Shown here piece by piece: positions 1 through 11,015 of a stretch of 64,000 nt of DNA. The stretch comes from Lycium barbarum (taxonomy: Eukaryota > Streptophyta > Magnoliopsida > Solanales > Solanaceae). Numbering within the stretch: the first letter of the stretch is position 1; every line of letters begins with the position of its first letter. Location: NCBI RefSeq assembly GCF_019175385.1, contig NC_083346.1:87372543-87436542 (forward strand). Reading direction: 5' to 3'. Below the pieces are notes generated by a model. That model did no database searches. It had not been told where the DNA came from and saw only the letters and a list, made by a program, of their open reading frames with translations. The translations under genes were made by a program, and so were the position numbers.

Positions 1-822
1 TCATGAATTTCATCCATTTTAGCATACTACAACACATATAAACCATATATAACACATAAAACAAGATCAAAACTCACCTTTCTTCTTCAACTTCTCACTT
101 GACTACAACTTGACAACTTGTATGATTTTGAATTTTTCTTGCTCCAACAACAACTCCACCTTGTTAATCACCCTTTACTTGGTAGAAAATGATTTTTGGA
201 GAATTTTTGCAAATTTTTCTTGTGAAAATTGCTCTTGGCCGAAATGGCCTTAAGTTTTTCTCCTCTCTCTCTTGTTCTTGCTTTTCTTGAAATTTCTAGA
301 ACATTATGTGGAATAAGATGACTTAGTCATCTTATTTTTTGACCAAATTTTATTTAATATTGGCTTGGGCCATAACCATGGCCGGTTGGGCCTCAAATAT
401 TTGGGCCTTATTATTTTTTTTGATTTTTTTTGGGCCAACTCGGTTTGGTCCCGAGTTGGGCCTAGCCCACTGACCTTTCGACCTTAAAATGTTCATATCT
501 CCTTGTATCGACGTCACCTGGGCACCCACGACCTATGGTTGGAAAGCTAATTCAATTATCTACAACTTCCAGTTCTTGGTACGTTTCCAAATTCCAAACT
601 TATAATACCGTTTTTGCCCCTTGAAGTCAGATCACCCGAAAACGTTTTCTTAAAATATTCGTTTGGAGGACTTCCACTTTGATTTGGCCCAAGGGTCCTT
701 CTTGAGTTGTGTTTAACTTCTCATATGTGATTCATATGAATTTTCAGATGTCCCAAAAAAATCTCGATGTGTGGGTCCCACCTCAGCAATTAATCTGACG
801 TTCAAAAATACGGGATATAACA
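1..822 (-). mobile_element. LTR fragment, sense on minus strand, cut by window edge
   Basis: Read on the minus strand, this stretch begins at 822 with TGTTATATCCCG, a TG-type LTR start. It continues through AT-rich and T-rich sequence to the left edge of the window. No coding frame is present. The other LTR end and any target duplication lie outside the window, so the family is not fixed; Ty3/gypsy is inferred from the TGTTATATCCC start. It could also be the end of a longer composite repeat. Confidence 0.5.
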
Positions 823-1128
823 CCACCCCATTATGTTGTTGACTTATCATGGTCTATTTACTTATTGGCTTGTTGCCACGTTGATACATTGGGTATTGGT
901 GACTAGTGATATACCATGACTGTGATATTGCGATACTTTACTTGATTTGATATTGAGAAGAGAATTGTGATTCCATTGTGGCGTATTGTGTAGCCTTATT
1001 ATTGATATTAATGGTGTGCTATGTGTGGTACTATTTGGGATTGAATTAGTTGTTGATATTACATTTTATCGTGTTCATGCTCATTTCCATGATACATTGA
1101 TATTGCATTGTTACGATACATAGGATGG
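823..1128. other. Repeat remnant left of the solo LTR
   Basis: There is no gene here. It is T-rich, low-complexity sequence with many 'gatattg' and 'ttgatat' strings. It resembles the sequence resuming at 3457, on the other side of the solo LTR (both rich in 'tgatattg' and 'gatgacttg' type words). The two stretches were therefore probably continuous before that LTR inserted. The last five bases, 1124-1128 (GATGG), are the left copy of the target duplication. Confidence 0.45.
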
Positions 1129-3451
1129 TGTCACGACCCGACTAAGGGGCCGCGACGAGCACCCGGTGCTAGTCCACTCGGGCACCCTCTTAGCTTACTC
1201 TTATGCTTACATCTAGGTGAGCCACGTAATTAGACATACATTTCTATTCATTCATCAACTAGTCCCATTGGACGACAACATCTTTAATCATCATAGGCAT
1301 CTGTGCCACAACAATGTACATGGGCCGACGAGGCCAACAAAATGACATACAAAATATAGGCCGACAAGGCCGGACATATCTAACCATATACACCTGACTA
1401 CGAGCCTCTAAGAAGAGTATAACATATCACATGAGCGGGACAGGACCTCGCTATGCCCATAATTATATACACAAAAGAATAAGTACCCAAAAGATACGGC
1501 TCCGAAAGAAATGGAGCTTTGCTATGCAATCTCTGAATAAGCAGCTATGGATCAAGTCTGTCTCCCTGTGCACCTGCGGGCATGACGCAGCGTCCACAAC
1601 AAAAGGACGTCAGTACGAAGAATGTACTGAGTATGTAAAGCATGATCAACATCGATATATAAGCATAATGAACAACATATGAAATAGCATAGGAGGGGAG
1701 ACAATAATATCATCGTCATAGTACTTACCTGCCTTTCGTAGGACTTTCCATTTTTCATACGTATTTGTACACCTACGTCATCATCCGTATTCCATAATAG
1801 TACTCGTACCATACTTGTGCTCATATTCGTATACATGTCCTTATTCGTATTCTTATACATAGTCTTATCACATTCATATTCATATTATATACATAGTCAT
1901 TTCATATACATAGCATTTACATAGCATACCCGACCTCTTAGGATCGGTGTTTCATACATACTTGGCCAACCAAGGCTCAAGGTTACTCATACCTGGCCCT
2001 ACCAAGGCTTCAGAGTTATCCGTACCATCTGCAGATGTGTGCGCGCGTTTCGTAATCGTATACATACTTTATACATATTCATATACATATATCCTACCCG
2101 GCTTTATAAGCTCGGGGTGTCATTATAGCCCTTCATAGGCACATGTAAATATAATAGCCCGTATGCACCTTTAGCATCATTATTATTATCATCGTCATCA
2201 CTATCATCATCATTTTCGCTACATCTATATCTTATGCTTACTCGTCATATGGGGTGCGTAGTACAATCGTAGCACATATCGAGGATCGTGAGCTTATGAC
2301 CTCGGAGTGTCAATCATTTGAATACAACATACTCATATAGAGGATTTAAGAGTTTGGCCAAGGAACCATGCCTTATGAAAGAAGGGTTAGCCTTACATAC
2401 CTTTTCGTCGGACTATTCTACACTTGCACGCTTCCTTCCAATGCTAGCGTCTATACCTTCATTAATATCATAACAATGGCCATTAGTCATTCACATTATC
2501 CACATTATCTAGATTCCTTAATTTGCCTCTAATTCACCCATATTTATGGTCATAACATCCAACTTCGTCCGTTCGTCTAAAGTGTCTAGTTCATGATCTT
2601 AGTACCATTTATAATACATTCATATCACAACACAACAACATTCATGATTCAATTCAAACTATTCCTCAAAATGTCACTATTCATCATTCATGACCTACTT
2701 GACCATATTTTCTACAATCCATGTATTTCAACTCTTCAATACCTTAAACATCATGTAAAAATCATGAATCTTACCTTAGAAGTTGTAGGAACAAGCTTTG
2801 GTTAATAATACTCCACTTTGAGCAAAACCCTAGTTTTTCTCCATTTGGATTTCTTTACCTAGATGATTTGATGATGTTCTTACTCTTGATTCACCTTGTT
2901 TTATGTTGTTGATCCTCAAATATCCTTGAAAACTTGTATAATAAATGTAGAGAGAGGTTTTAGAGAGAAGTAGTGTAATGTTGTAATGAATTAAAACAAG
3001 TGTTGGTCCCTTTATTTAATGACTTGCAAAATCTGTGCAGAGTAAACAGTGATCGTCCATGGAGGTTTACGGTCCGTATTCCATTTTACAGACCGTCCCT
3101 CGTGGTCTTCTTTAACCATAACAGAACCAGAAAACTCAGGCTGCCAACATGGTGATTTACGACCATGGTTTACGGGCCGTAAATCACTTTACGGTCCGTC
3201 TTCCTGGTCGTATTTTACCACTTCTCAACTGGGCAGAAAGTTGAAACCTTGCATGGCAATTTACGACTGCCAGTTTACGGACCGTATACCAATTTACGGT
3301 TCATATTTTGCACTTTACGACCACTTGGCAGATTTCAAATCTACAACTTTTCATATTTCTTAGACTTCTCATTTTAATCGTCCACATCTATTTGCATGCA
3401 TTGCTAATCCATTTACTTGCGTTCCAACGGGAAATTTTCCGAGGTGTAACA
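1129..3451 (-). mobile_element. Solo LTR, Tekay-type, with GATGG target duplication
   Basis: The sequence runs TGTCACGACCCG...GAGGTGTAACA on +, so in sense (minus) it starts TGTTACACCTCG and ends GGTCGTGACA. These are the same termini as the LTRs of the nearly complete Tekay element at 36187-46159. The repeat GATGG lies at 1124-1128 and 3452-3456, directly abutting both ends, so this is one LTR of 2323 bp with no internal region. A solo LTR is the known product of recombination between the two LTRs of one element. It carries TACGGNCCGTA palindromes at 3068-3078, 3171-3181 and 3276-3286. Short frames inside it are not coding. Confidence 0.88.
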
Positions 3452-3456
3452 GATGG

Positions 3457-4472
3457 AAAGTGAGAAGGAAATATTAATTCATTGAAACACATTATATATC
3501 GAGTCATCTCTGGGCTGTGTGCGGAATTACTAATATGAGGTGTATAGGTGCGAAGGAGTCATCTCTGGCCTGTGTACGGAGTGATTGGTTCATGGACTTT
3601 GCAGGTCCCCCATGGGTTGTGGTGCCGAGATGTGATGTTCCATCGGTCGGAGTGCATGTGTACGGTGCATATGCATTGCATTCATCATTCATACATTATT
3701 GCAGTGCATTATACCTCTTGGTTTTTTGTGATATGATTGTGATATACTGGTTCAGAATGGTTATACAGAGAATTGGCACAGTTGGGTTTAGATGCTATGA
3801 TATAGGCGATGACTTGTTGTGATATGATTGTGATATATTGGTTCGGATTGGTTATACTGAGACTTGGCACAGTTGGTCGTAGAAGCTATAACATAGGTGA
3901 TGACTTGTACCATGGTTATGGATTCGTGTTGACTTGTACCTTGTTGTTTTACGTGTTTTTCTTGCTTTGTTGTCTTTATATGTGTTAGCTAGTCTTAGTC
4001 GGCCTATGATACCTACCGGTATTTGTTGTTTGTACTGACCTGCACTTGCTGCATTCTTTTATGAATGCAGAGTACCAAGTTGGATCTACTTCTACCCCTC
4101 GTGGCTGATACTCGAGGATTGCTGATTCGAGTCTCTTCAGGGTGAGCATGAGGACGTTCGCTGCCCGAAGACTTTTCCTATTACTTATGTCTTGTTTTCC
4201 ATTCTGAGACATGATTTTGAGACTACTTATGTATTATTATTTAGACTTGTAGTATTTGGATTTAGATGCTCTTGTATGATCAGACCACATACTAGGGTGA
4301 ATTTCATTTACTTCCGCACTTATTTATGTTATATTTGTGAGACTTACATTATTTTTCTTTCTTCTGCCGATTTAGATAAATTGTGAATGTTGAGTTAAGG
4401 TTCGCTTACTGAGGTGGGAAAGGTAGGTGCCCGCATGACTTAGTGAAATTAGGTCATGACAAATTGGTATAT
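3457..4472 (+). mobile_element. 3' part of a + strand LTR with primer-site remnant
   Basis: This sequence reads like the U5 side of a chromovirus LTR. It ends GGTCATGACA at 4461 or within a base or two, followed by TTGGTAT, the beginning of an initiator-Met tRNA primer site (normally continuing CAGAGC). The match breaks after TTGGTAT, and an oppositely oriented protease fragment follows. The upstream part of this LTR was probably 823-1128 before the solo LTR split it; its true start is not seen. A near-repeat, 'gatatgattgtgatata', occurs at about 3730 and again at about 3820. Confidence 0.5.
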
Positions 4473-4960
4473 ACACCCCTTCGAAATCTTCTTAGAAGCC
4501 TTATGATAAGATATAAATCTACTTTGAGGCTTAGAAATATCGCCCGTCCATTCGATAACGGGTTCATTAGGGAATTCAAATCTAACTATCCTGGATCCCC
4601 AATTTTGGGTAGCATAATCTTTGAAATCCAATCCGTTCCCATAATGACATCAAAGTCTACCATCTCTAGTTTGATTAAGGCAGTGATAACCTCTCGACCT
4701 TTGACTACAACCACATGGTTTCTATAATCGCTTGAAGCAATATTTTGGATACCAATAGGAGTTGTCACAAAAAAGGTTCAGAGAATTACTCAGGCTCCAC
4801 TCTGAAATAACGAGCAAAATATAGTGTCCCATATGACGAATTTGATCTAGGATCAATTGATGATTATACAACATAAGTTCAAACAATAATATTACCTGTG
4901 ACAACACATCTGAGGCTTCAGCTGCCTCCCCACAACCCAATCCATAGAGTTGAGCTTGAC
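4473..4960 (-). pseudogene. Fragment of Tekay-type gag-pol (protease region)
   Basis: On the minus strand, 4768-4586 encodes ...LEMVDFDVIMGTDWI... and 4631-4449 encodes ...VRFEFPNEPVIEW... and RFISYHKA. These match the protease-RT linker of the 1530-residue Tekay frame in this window ([15 protein letters not shown] and [13 protein letters not shown]). Frames shift between the two pieces. The catalytic Asp segment, reverse transcriptase and everything else are absent. Homology on the nucleotide level continues to about 4960, where 'acctgtgacaaca' parallels 42205-42220. It abuts an LTR end of opposite orientation, so it is rearranged debris, not a gene. Confidence 0.75.
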
Positions 4961-5646
4961 CCCCGAGTACATGTATTAGCAACGACATTACCTTTCCGTA
5001 CCTTAAAACAATATACTCATCATGTAATCCCATTTAAACATGTCTCCCATAGTTTCCTTGACATGACGAATGGCTCAATAACCCTCTCTCAAAACTTCAT
5101 TAACCATAGTTTGATTAGACGAGTGTAAACTGCTTTTTCCTAATTGAAAGTATGTCTATCATATTGGAAACCTTGTCCATCTTCACAGGTCTCTTATGTC
5201 TAAAGAAATATCAGCAGAGTTTTCCCCATTAATTAGGACTAGTGCCATTTTTATACATGTCATAAAACATCAACAACCCCACCCTACAATCACCATATAT
5301 ACACCAATTACCTACAGTAGGATTCTAGCGACTCTGTACTGCCCATCACACTATACATTACAATCAATTTGCACTTCATAGCTCCAGTTCTCACTTAGTT
5401 AGCGGTTTCAGCATGAGTTAAAGCCATTTCCATGTGATACGAGTAACGAATACATCATGGCCATCCTAAAGTGAAGTTCAAGCTCTATAGCACAATCTAG
5501 AATCAAGATGAGAAATACTTAACATGTCTTGGTAGTCTCAAGTCCATACATGTGGGCGCCTACACAAGTACGAAGAGGACTCCACTAGACACATCTCCAC
5601 AAACAATCTTAGGACACTTCTAAACTTAAAGCTCTGATACCAAGCT
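4961..5646 (-). other. Decayed internal leader with initiator-Met primer site
   Basis: No open frame is convincing here. At 5631-5642 the + strand reads GCTCTGATACCA, the complement of TGGTATCAGAGC, which matches the 3' end of plant initiator-Met tRNA. This is the standard primer binding site of chromoviruses and many other LTR elements. Four bases later an LTR edge begins (5647). The stretch is therefore the start of the internal region of a minus-strand element whose body has decayed. Confidence 0.6.
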
Positions 5647-5736
5647 TGTCACACCCCAAAATCCACCCTGGTGCAATATGCATCCGATGATAAGGAATCA
5701 CACCGGAAGCACCTCATAAAGTTAGTAACTACAAAC
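5647..5736 (-). mobile_element. Edge of minus-strand LTR interrupted by the Ogre insertion
   Basis: TGTCACACCCC at 5647 is the 3' end (sense) of an LTR directly next to the primer site at 5631-5642. Only 85 bp remain before the CAAAC target site (5732-5736) of the Ogre element. The LTR resumes at 17962. Confidence 0.6.
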
Positions 5737-5889
5737 TGTTGACACCCAATTTTGTCCCGCCTCTCTGCCAAAATACCTATTTTTAAGCTTCTAATATTTT
5801 TTGAAAAAAATAAAATATATATATTATGTTTACTATAATTATTAGCCTCTTATCAATACCGACACTTTATTATTCTATTACAGTTACTA

Positions 5890-5922
<33 letters not shown>

Positions 5923-8900
5923 AATTTTTATCATTTTCAGTATTTTACCAGCTTACGCACACGCATAACATTTATCTTTGCATAATTAAATAGTAGTATT
6001 TATTTAGTGCGGATTTTCAAAGAAAATAACATATATTATTACACGGCTATTATAACACCATATGATTTTATTACCCGAGTCTAATAATCACACATTTTGG
6101 TATTAAGCAATATTTTGTCACCCTCGGTATATCATTAATTAAATTAGGTCCTCTATTTAAATTTAGAAGACAAACTATTTCTTGCACTCGATCCGTATTT
6201 TGACTTATCGGACCCCAAACCAAAATCCGATTAACCCCTAATATTTTTTGGACTAGTCCGTATCTCTTATCTCAATTTTTAGAATAATCCGTGTTTTAAT
6301 TTATTAGCCTATTCTCTTAATACCCAGTCTAAAAAATTGACCCAGTCCATAATGGACTGGGTCCGATCCATTTTGCATCCAAATAAGGGAAACCCTTTTC
6401 AGGGTTTCCCATTTTCACTTTCCTCTCCACCCATCTCCGCCTCCCTCTTCCCCTTTCCTCTTCTTCACCCGCCACCCATCGCCGTCTCCACCATCCCCTC
6501 CATCATCGCCTCCACCACACCACCATCTCCCCATCGTTCCCTTCCTCCCCTTCATCATAAAACCCTAGCCGCAACACACCCCCTCACTATCTTCTTCACA
6601 CCGCACCCATCACCGACACCTCTGACACACCCCACTACTTCATCGTCCACACCCATACCTCCACTCACCCGATATCTCTGACACCCGACACCCTCGCCAC
6701 TATCTCCATCTCCACCTCGTGACTTCCACTTCGTCATCGACACCCCATCAACATCCCACTCACCCCGACATCCCCGTCACAACCATCTAACATCACCACG
6801 TCTTCCTCTATCACACCCATACCCCGACACCCATGCGCAGCTGCCTAAAAAAAGAAATAAACAAAAAAAAAAAAAAAAACCTAAAAGGGAGGCTCTATAA
6901 GATGAACTGGGGGAGACGGAAAAGAGGGAGGAGGAAGGGAGAGGAAGAAAAGGAGTGCATTTTTTCTCTTACACAAAAAAGATCTTGAATCAAAAATAAA
7001 AAAAAACGAGGAAGATCCTGGAAATCAAAACGCCTTCAAGAAACAGAGGGAAAAGGGATTGAAACAAAATACTGAGTCGCACAAAATCCTTTGAAAGATC
7101 GAGTCCTTTAGTCACCTTTAATTCCTTGAAATACGAGCTCGATTCGCAGTTTTTTTTTGTTTTTTTGTTTGTTCTGTTTTTGCTATCGAGTCGAAATATC
7201 AAATCAATTCTTTGTTTTTCTGTCATTTACTGTGGTGTTGCTGTGAATCCGAGCATCGCAAGCTCGGATTTGGTAGTGTTCGAGTGTAGATCGAAGACTC
7301 GAAGCCTCACTTCGCTGCACCCGAAGAAGGTAAATTTCCTTCCTTTAAGTTATTTTAGCAATTGTTCGAGTGCTTTAACTGTTTATGTGATTTTTTGGCT
7401 TTGGTTGTATTTTAGTTTCGTTTACAGTTATGATGGTTGAATTAAGCATATTCAGTTCCTCTTAGTTTAAATTAGTGAGTATGTTAGTCTTGTATGAGTT
7501 TAGATTCGTATGGTGCCTCAACTTCATGTGTGTTGATTAGCATGTCATCAGATTGGTCTTACATCATTTGGCAAACCTTCTTACAGGTCTAGTTCCCTGC
7601 ATTTAGTTAAACTCAGATTAATCCCTGATTGAATCCTTTAGAGAGGTTGAGGCTCATTAAAATGATAATGGCATAATGAAATGATCATTTCCTATTATGT
7701 ATAAACATGTCCGTATTCACTAATGTCATTTAAGAGTGTTATGAGGATCAATTGAGTATAAGTCTCGACGTATTATTTTGTTTGAAACTGAGAATTATGA
7801 TATTGTCATATTTCACTGAGATCATGCTTTATTCAGTTTTTTTAAGTAATCATGCCAGAACAAGAAAAGTATTCAAGCATGCTTTCCTTATTCCAGGGAG
7901 TCTGATATTTCGTCTGTCTATGCCCCTGTTCCATTTGCCCCCCTCCTCCTCTGCTTATTTAGTGATGACATCGCATATCTGCTTACCTTTTAGTGTGTTT
8001 AATTTGTAACATTAGTTTGAACCTGTACGGATAATGGGGTTGTTGTATCTAGTTAATATGTTAGAATGAGAATACCCACATATGCATGATTAAATGCCAC
8101 GTCTGATCACTATCCTTATGCTCGCGATGCTATGGCTATTAGTTATAACACTGCCTGCCACTGTCCTCTCTGCGTGTCTGTTACGTTGAGATTGGGATCA
8201 TTATATTTGGTTGTGATCGTAGCCTTATGCTCTGTTTACTCAGTTTAATGAAATGCTTGAACCGGCTGTCCCTGTTTCTTCATCACAGATTGCCTTAAAA
8301 ACTAAGTAACTTTCAAAGGAATCCTGCAAATATGTGGCACGTTTGATTAAGACCTTGCCTAATATCAGTTGGTTCATCTGAGATTCAGTAGGATATACCA
8401 TGCCGCACCAAATTGAATGTCTTTGTTTAGTTTTGCCTCACCTTTGTTGACTACTTTACCGGAGTATTTGTTATGCAATTGTTTGTTTTGACTACGTTAT
8501 GGTGACTTTGTTTTGGCAATGCTGTCCAAGAATGAGAAATATTGATGATGGATTATTATTTTGTGTTCTTCCAATGTGATGATAGTATTAGCTGCTCATT
8601 CTAAGTTACATGTTCATCAGTTACACAGAGGTATTGAGATTTCTCTGTTTTGAAATCTCAAGTTTAAAGCCTTTTGTTTTCTGGAAACCTGCCTTTGTTC
8701 CTTTCTGATTTGTTTGGAATTTATATGTCACGTGTCTAATCTTAAGATACTAATCCTTTTTTCTTTCATTTTTATGCATGACCATCGTATACGAGTCCGA
8801 GGGACTCGTTCTTCTTCCACATTCGGTGTTGGGCTAAAAGCCCAATGAAATCTTTTCCGTGTCCAGCCCAACAGCAGCAGATCAGCCATCCTTCAAAATG

Positions 8901-8989
8901 GGCTGAGTCCGTGCCCGATTACAGCAGCCCTTCCTTAAAATGGGCTGAGCCCATTTAACTTATTTACTCCTCTATTTTTTATACATTTA
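5737..8989 (+). repeat. Left LTR of the Ogre element (3' truncated)
   Basis: The sequence is colinear with 13655-16907 at a constant offset of 7918. By eye only two substitutions were seen (near 6593-6595 and 6997). The match stops at 8989/16907, where the right LTR continues for 1049 bp but this copy jumps into the protease frame. It contains an (ATT)n run (about 5890-5920), a C-rich stretch (6420-6780) and a TATA-like box near 6894. The proline-rich frame at 6337-6681 is the same in both LTRs and is probably not coding. Confidence 0.93.
6890..6902 (+). promoter_or_regulatory. TATA-like box of the left LTR
   Basis: GCTCTATAAGATG lies here after a long A tract, followed by a purine-rich stretch (gggggagacgg) where transcription could start about 30 bp downstream. 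That places U3 at about 1.19 kb, with a very long R-U5 of about 3.1 kb. The identical box in the right LTR is at 14808-14820. Start-site placement is inference. Confidence 0.5.
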
Positions 8990-8999
8990 GTACTCAGTT

Positions 9000-10097
9000 G
9001 TGGATCAGTTGAAAAAGACCAATGCTCAAATTCCTATTCTCTCTTTGCTTTTGAGTTCAGATATGCACAGGAATGCATTGTTGAAGATCTTGAATGAAGC
9101 GTATGTTCCAAGCGAAACAACTAGTGAGGCGTTAGGTGGGATGATTGAGCGCGTACTTGACAGCCATCGAATCAGCTTCGATAATGAAGAACTGCCGCCA
9201 GAAGGATGTATGCATAACAAAGCACTCTATATAACTGTCAAGTGTCGTAACATGTTTGTGGCTAAAGTATTGATTGATGGGGGTTCTGGACTCAACATCT
9301 GTCCATTAGCAAGTCTGAAGAAGATCGGATATAATGTTAGTGAGTTCAAGACCAGTGATATGAATATTCGAGCATTTGATGGGGCTCAAAGGCGCCCTAT
9401 TGGGGAAATAGAGTTGAAAGTGTTGATTGGCCCTGTTGAATTCATTATGGACTTTCAAGTACTTGATATTTCTACATCATACAATATGCTGTTAGGTAGG
9501 CCGTGGATTCACCTGGCTGGGGCCGTACCATCTACTTTGCACCAAACTGTCAAATTCGAGTGGGATCAGCAACAAATATGTATACACGGAGAAGGAGACA
9601 CGTCTTTCTATCTAGAGCAATCCACCCCATTCGTCGAGGCAGAAGGAGGGTTCGACGGAGCAGCTTACCACGCTTGGGAGGTTGTGAATGTCACTAAAGA
9701 GAGTGAAGTGTGTCAAACTCAAGAGTTCAAAAGATCATGCGCCGCAATTATGGTTGCAAAAGAAATGCTGAGAAATGGGTACCAACCTGGATTTGGGCTA
9801 GGGAAAACACTAAATGGGCGGGTTGAGCCAGTCGTTCTCCCTACGCAACAGTTTACATTCGGTTTGGGATATGAGCCAACTGAGGAAGAAGTGAAGAAAG
9901 CACGAAAGAATAAAAGGAAGGAGATTGCATTGCCAAAACCTATTCCTACCATTGATCAAACTTTCTCAAAACCTTCAGATCTGATTGTTGAAGTTGCCTA
10001 TGATGATATCGTGGAGGGAGTCAAGAACCTGTTCGTGGAAGATGAAGATGATCATGCTGCGATAATCAGAGACTTTGCTGAAATATTGACTTTATAG
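9000..10097 (+). CDS. Ogre aspartic protease with G-patch (5' truncated frame)
   Basis: This 365-codon open frame encodes the protease part of a Tat/Ogre polyprotein. Residues 92-97 carry the retropepsin site I-D-G-G-S-G, and LLGRPW at 164-169 is the typical second-half motif. A G-patch follows at about 256-294 (NGYQPGFGLGK ... FGLGY), a glycine-rich nucleic-acid-binding motif also known after the protease of some retroviruses. The frame has no ATG at its start: codon 1 is GTG and an in-frame TAG sits at 8988-8990, exactly at the LTR/interior deletion junction. The first ATG is at 9063. Gag and polymerase parts are missing on either side. It is still free of stops and frameshifts, unlike the two minus-strand relatives (about 49183-50053 and 62254-63845). 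Whether it is translated is unknown. Confidence 0.85.
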   Translation: MDQLKKTNAQIPILSLLLSSDMHRNALLKILNEAYVPSETTSEALGGMIERVLDSHRISFDNEELPPEGCMHNKALYITVKCRNMFVAKVLIDGGSGLNICPLASLKKIGYNVSEFKTSDMNIRAFDGAQRRPIGEIELKVLIGPVEFIMDFQVLDISTSYNMLLGRPWIHLAGAVPSTLHQTVKFEWDQQQICIHGEGDTSFYLEQSTPFVEAEGGFDGAAYHAWEVVNVTKESEVCQTQEFKRSCAAIMVAKEMLRNGYQPGFGLGKTLNGRVEPVVLPTQQFTFGLGYEPTEEEVKKARKNKRKEIALPKPIPTIDQTFSKPSDLIVEVAYDDIVEGVKNLFVEDEDDHAAIIRDFAEILTL

Positions 10098-10300
10098 GCT
10101 GCTGAGCCAGGACCTGAGTTGCAAAATTGAACTTCTATCTTAGCCCCGGTTCGTCGGGAGTTTCAGTTTTTAAGTTTAAATTTCCTTTTGTAGTAGGCCG
10201 GAGGCATCAACTAGAACATTTAGTTCCTTTTGTCATGTTGCCTCTATGTTTTATTACGGCCTTTTTTAAATTAAGATTCTGTCATTTTGTATGTAACGAA
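10098..10300 (+). other. Start of Ogre 3' region
   Basis: This is non-coding T-rich sequence between the protease frame stop (10095-10097) and the hairpin array. Where reverse transcriptase should begin there is instead 3'-untranslated-like DNA, so the polymerase deletion junction lies here. No motif marks its exact place. Confidence 0.5.
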
Positions 10301-10662
10301 CTACGTTTGGCCTGACTTCCTGTTGGATACGTAGGCAGCCCACATCGGGTTCGGCCACTCTTTTCAAATCATTCCAGTATCTTTGTTTGTGGTTGGAACT
10401 ACGTTTGGCCTGACTTCCTGTTGGATACGTAGGCAGCCCACATCGGGTTCGGCCACTTTTTCAAAATATTTCAGTGTTTTGTTGTATGAGTGGAACTACG
10501 TGTGGCCTGATTTCCTTTTGGATACGTAGGCAACCCATATCGGGTTCGGCCCCCCCTTTAGTAAAAAAACAAAACAAACTCAAAAATCTTTATGTTCATC
10601 ACGAACTACGTCTGGCCTGATTCCTTTGGGATACGTAGGCAACCCGAGGCGGGTTCGGCCCT
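10301..10662 (+). repeat. Four tandem copies of a two-hairpin module
   Basis: Copies start at 10301, 10399, 10496 and 10606 (spacing about 98-110 bp). Each reads CTACG ... CCTGA(T)TCC ... GGATA CGTAG GC followed by A(A/G)CCC ... GGGTT CGGCC. CTACG pairs with CGTAG (10301-10305 with 10330-10334, and equivalents). The inner TCC pairs with GGA, and the following A(A/G)CCC pairs with GGGTT (10337-10341 with 10347-10351). The spacers between copies are unrelated A/T-rich sequence, so conservation is confined to the module. Eleven more copies lie in the minus-strand Ogre elements and near 13489; see findings. Confidence 0.85.
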
Positions 10663-10781
10663 TCTATCTTAAAATTTTTATCTTCAGTTTGTCCAAACAT
10701 TTTGGTTCCTATAAAATACATAAGGATTTTTATACAAGACTTGGTCTTCCCACCGCTTAAATTCATGTGTCTTAGTATCTT

Positions 10782-11015
10782 GAAACTAGGACAAATTTTT
10801 GAAATCGGTCAAATCACTTTCAAAAATTTTCATTACAACTTTCTCACTTTTCGATTGTTTAGAACCAAGTGTTTCCAGGACTTGAAACTGGGACAAATTT
10901 TGAAGTCGGTCAAATCACTTTCAAAAACTTTCATTATAAGTTTTTACTTTTCAAATTGTCTAGAATCAAGCATCTCTAGGACTGAAACTGGGACAAATTT
11001 TTAGAAGTAGCATAA
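10782..11015 (+). repeat. Three diverged copies of an AACTGGG/AATTTTGA hairpin module
   Basis: GAAACT(A/G)GGACAAATTTT(TT)GAA recurs at about 10782, 10883 and 10984. In the first two it is followed by TCGGTCAAATCACTTTCAAAA. TTTTGAA can pair imperfectly with TTTCAAAA downstream. The same opening (AACTGGGGCA then AATTTTGAG) recurs in elements A (34765-35040) and B (57955-58150), in the same position relative to the 3' end. Confidence 0.6.

Noticed and set aside
6337..6681. Pro/Ser/Thr-rich 114-codon frame, repeated at 14255
   Set aside because: It lies in the LTR, upstream of the TATA-like box; C-rich composition explains the open frame. Presence in both copies reflects LTR identity, not conservation.
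10301..10640. Hammerhead ribozyme (CTGAT next to a stem, as in plant retrozymes)
   Set aside because: The two-hairpin module has CCTGAT and flanking stems, but no GAAA core strand after the inner stem and no cleavage-site arrangement, so the hammerhead core is absent.
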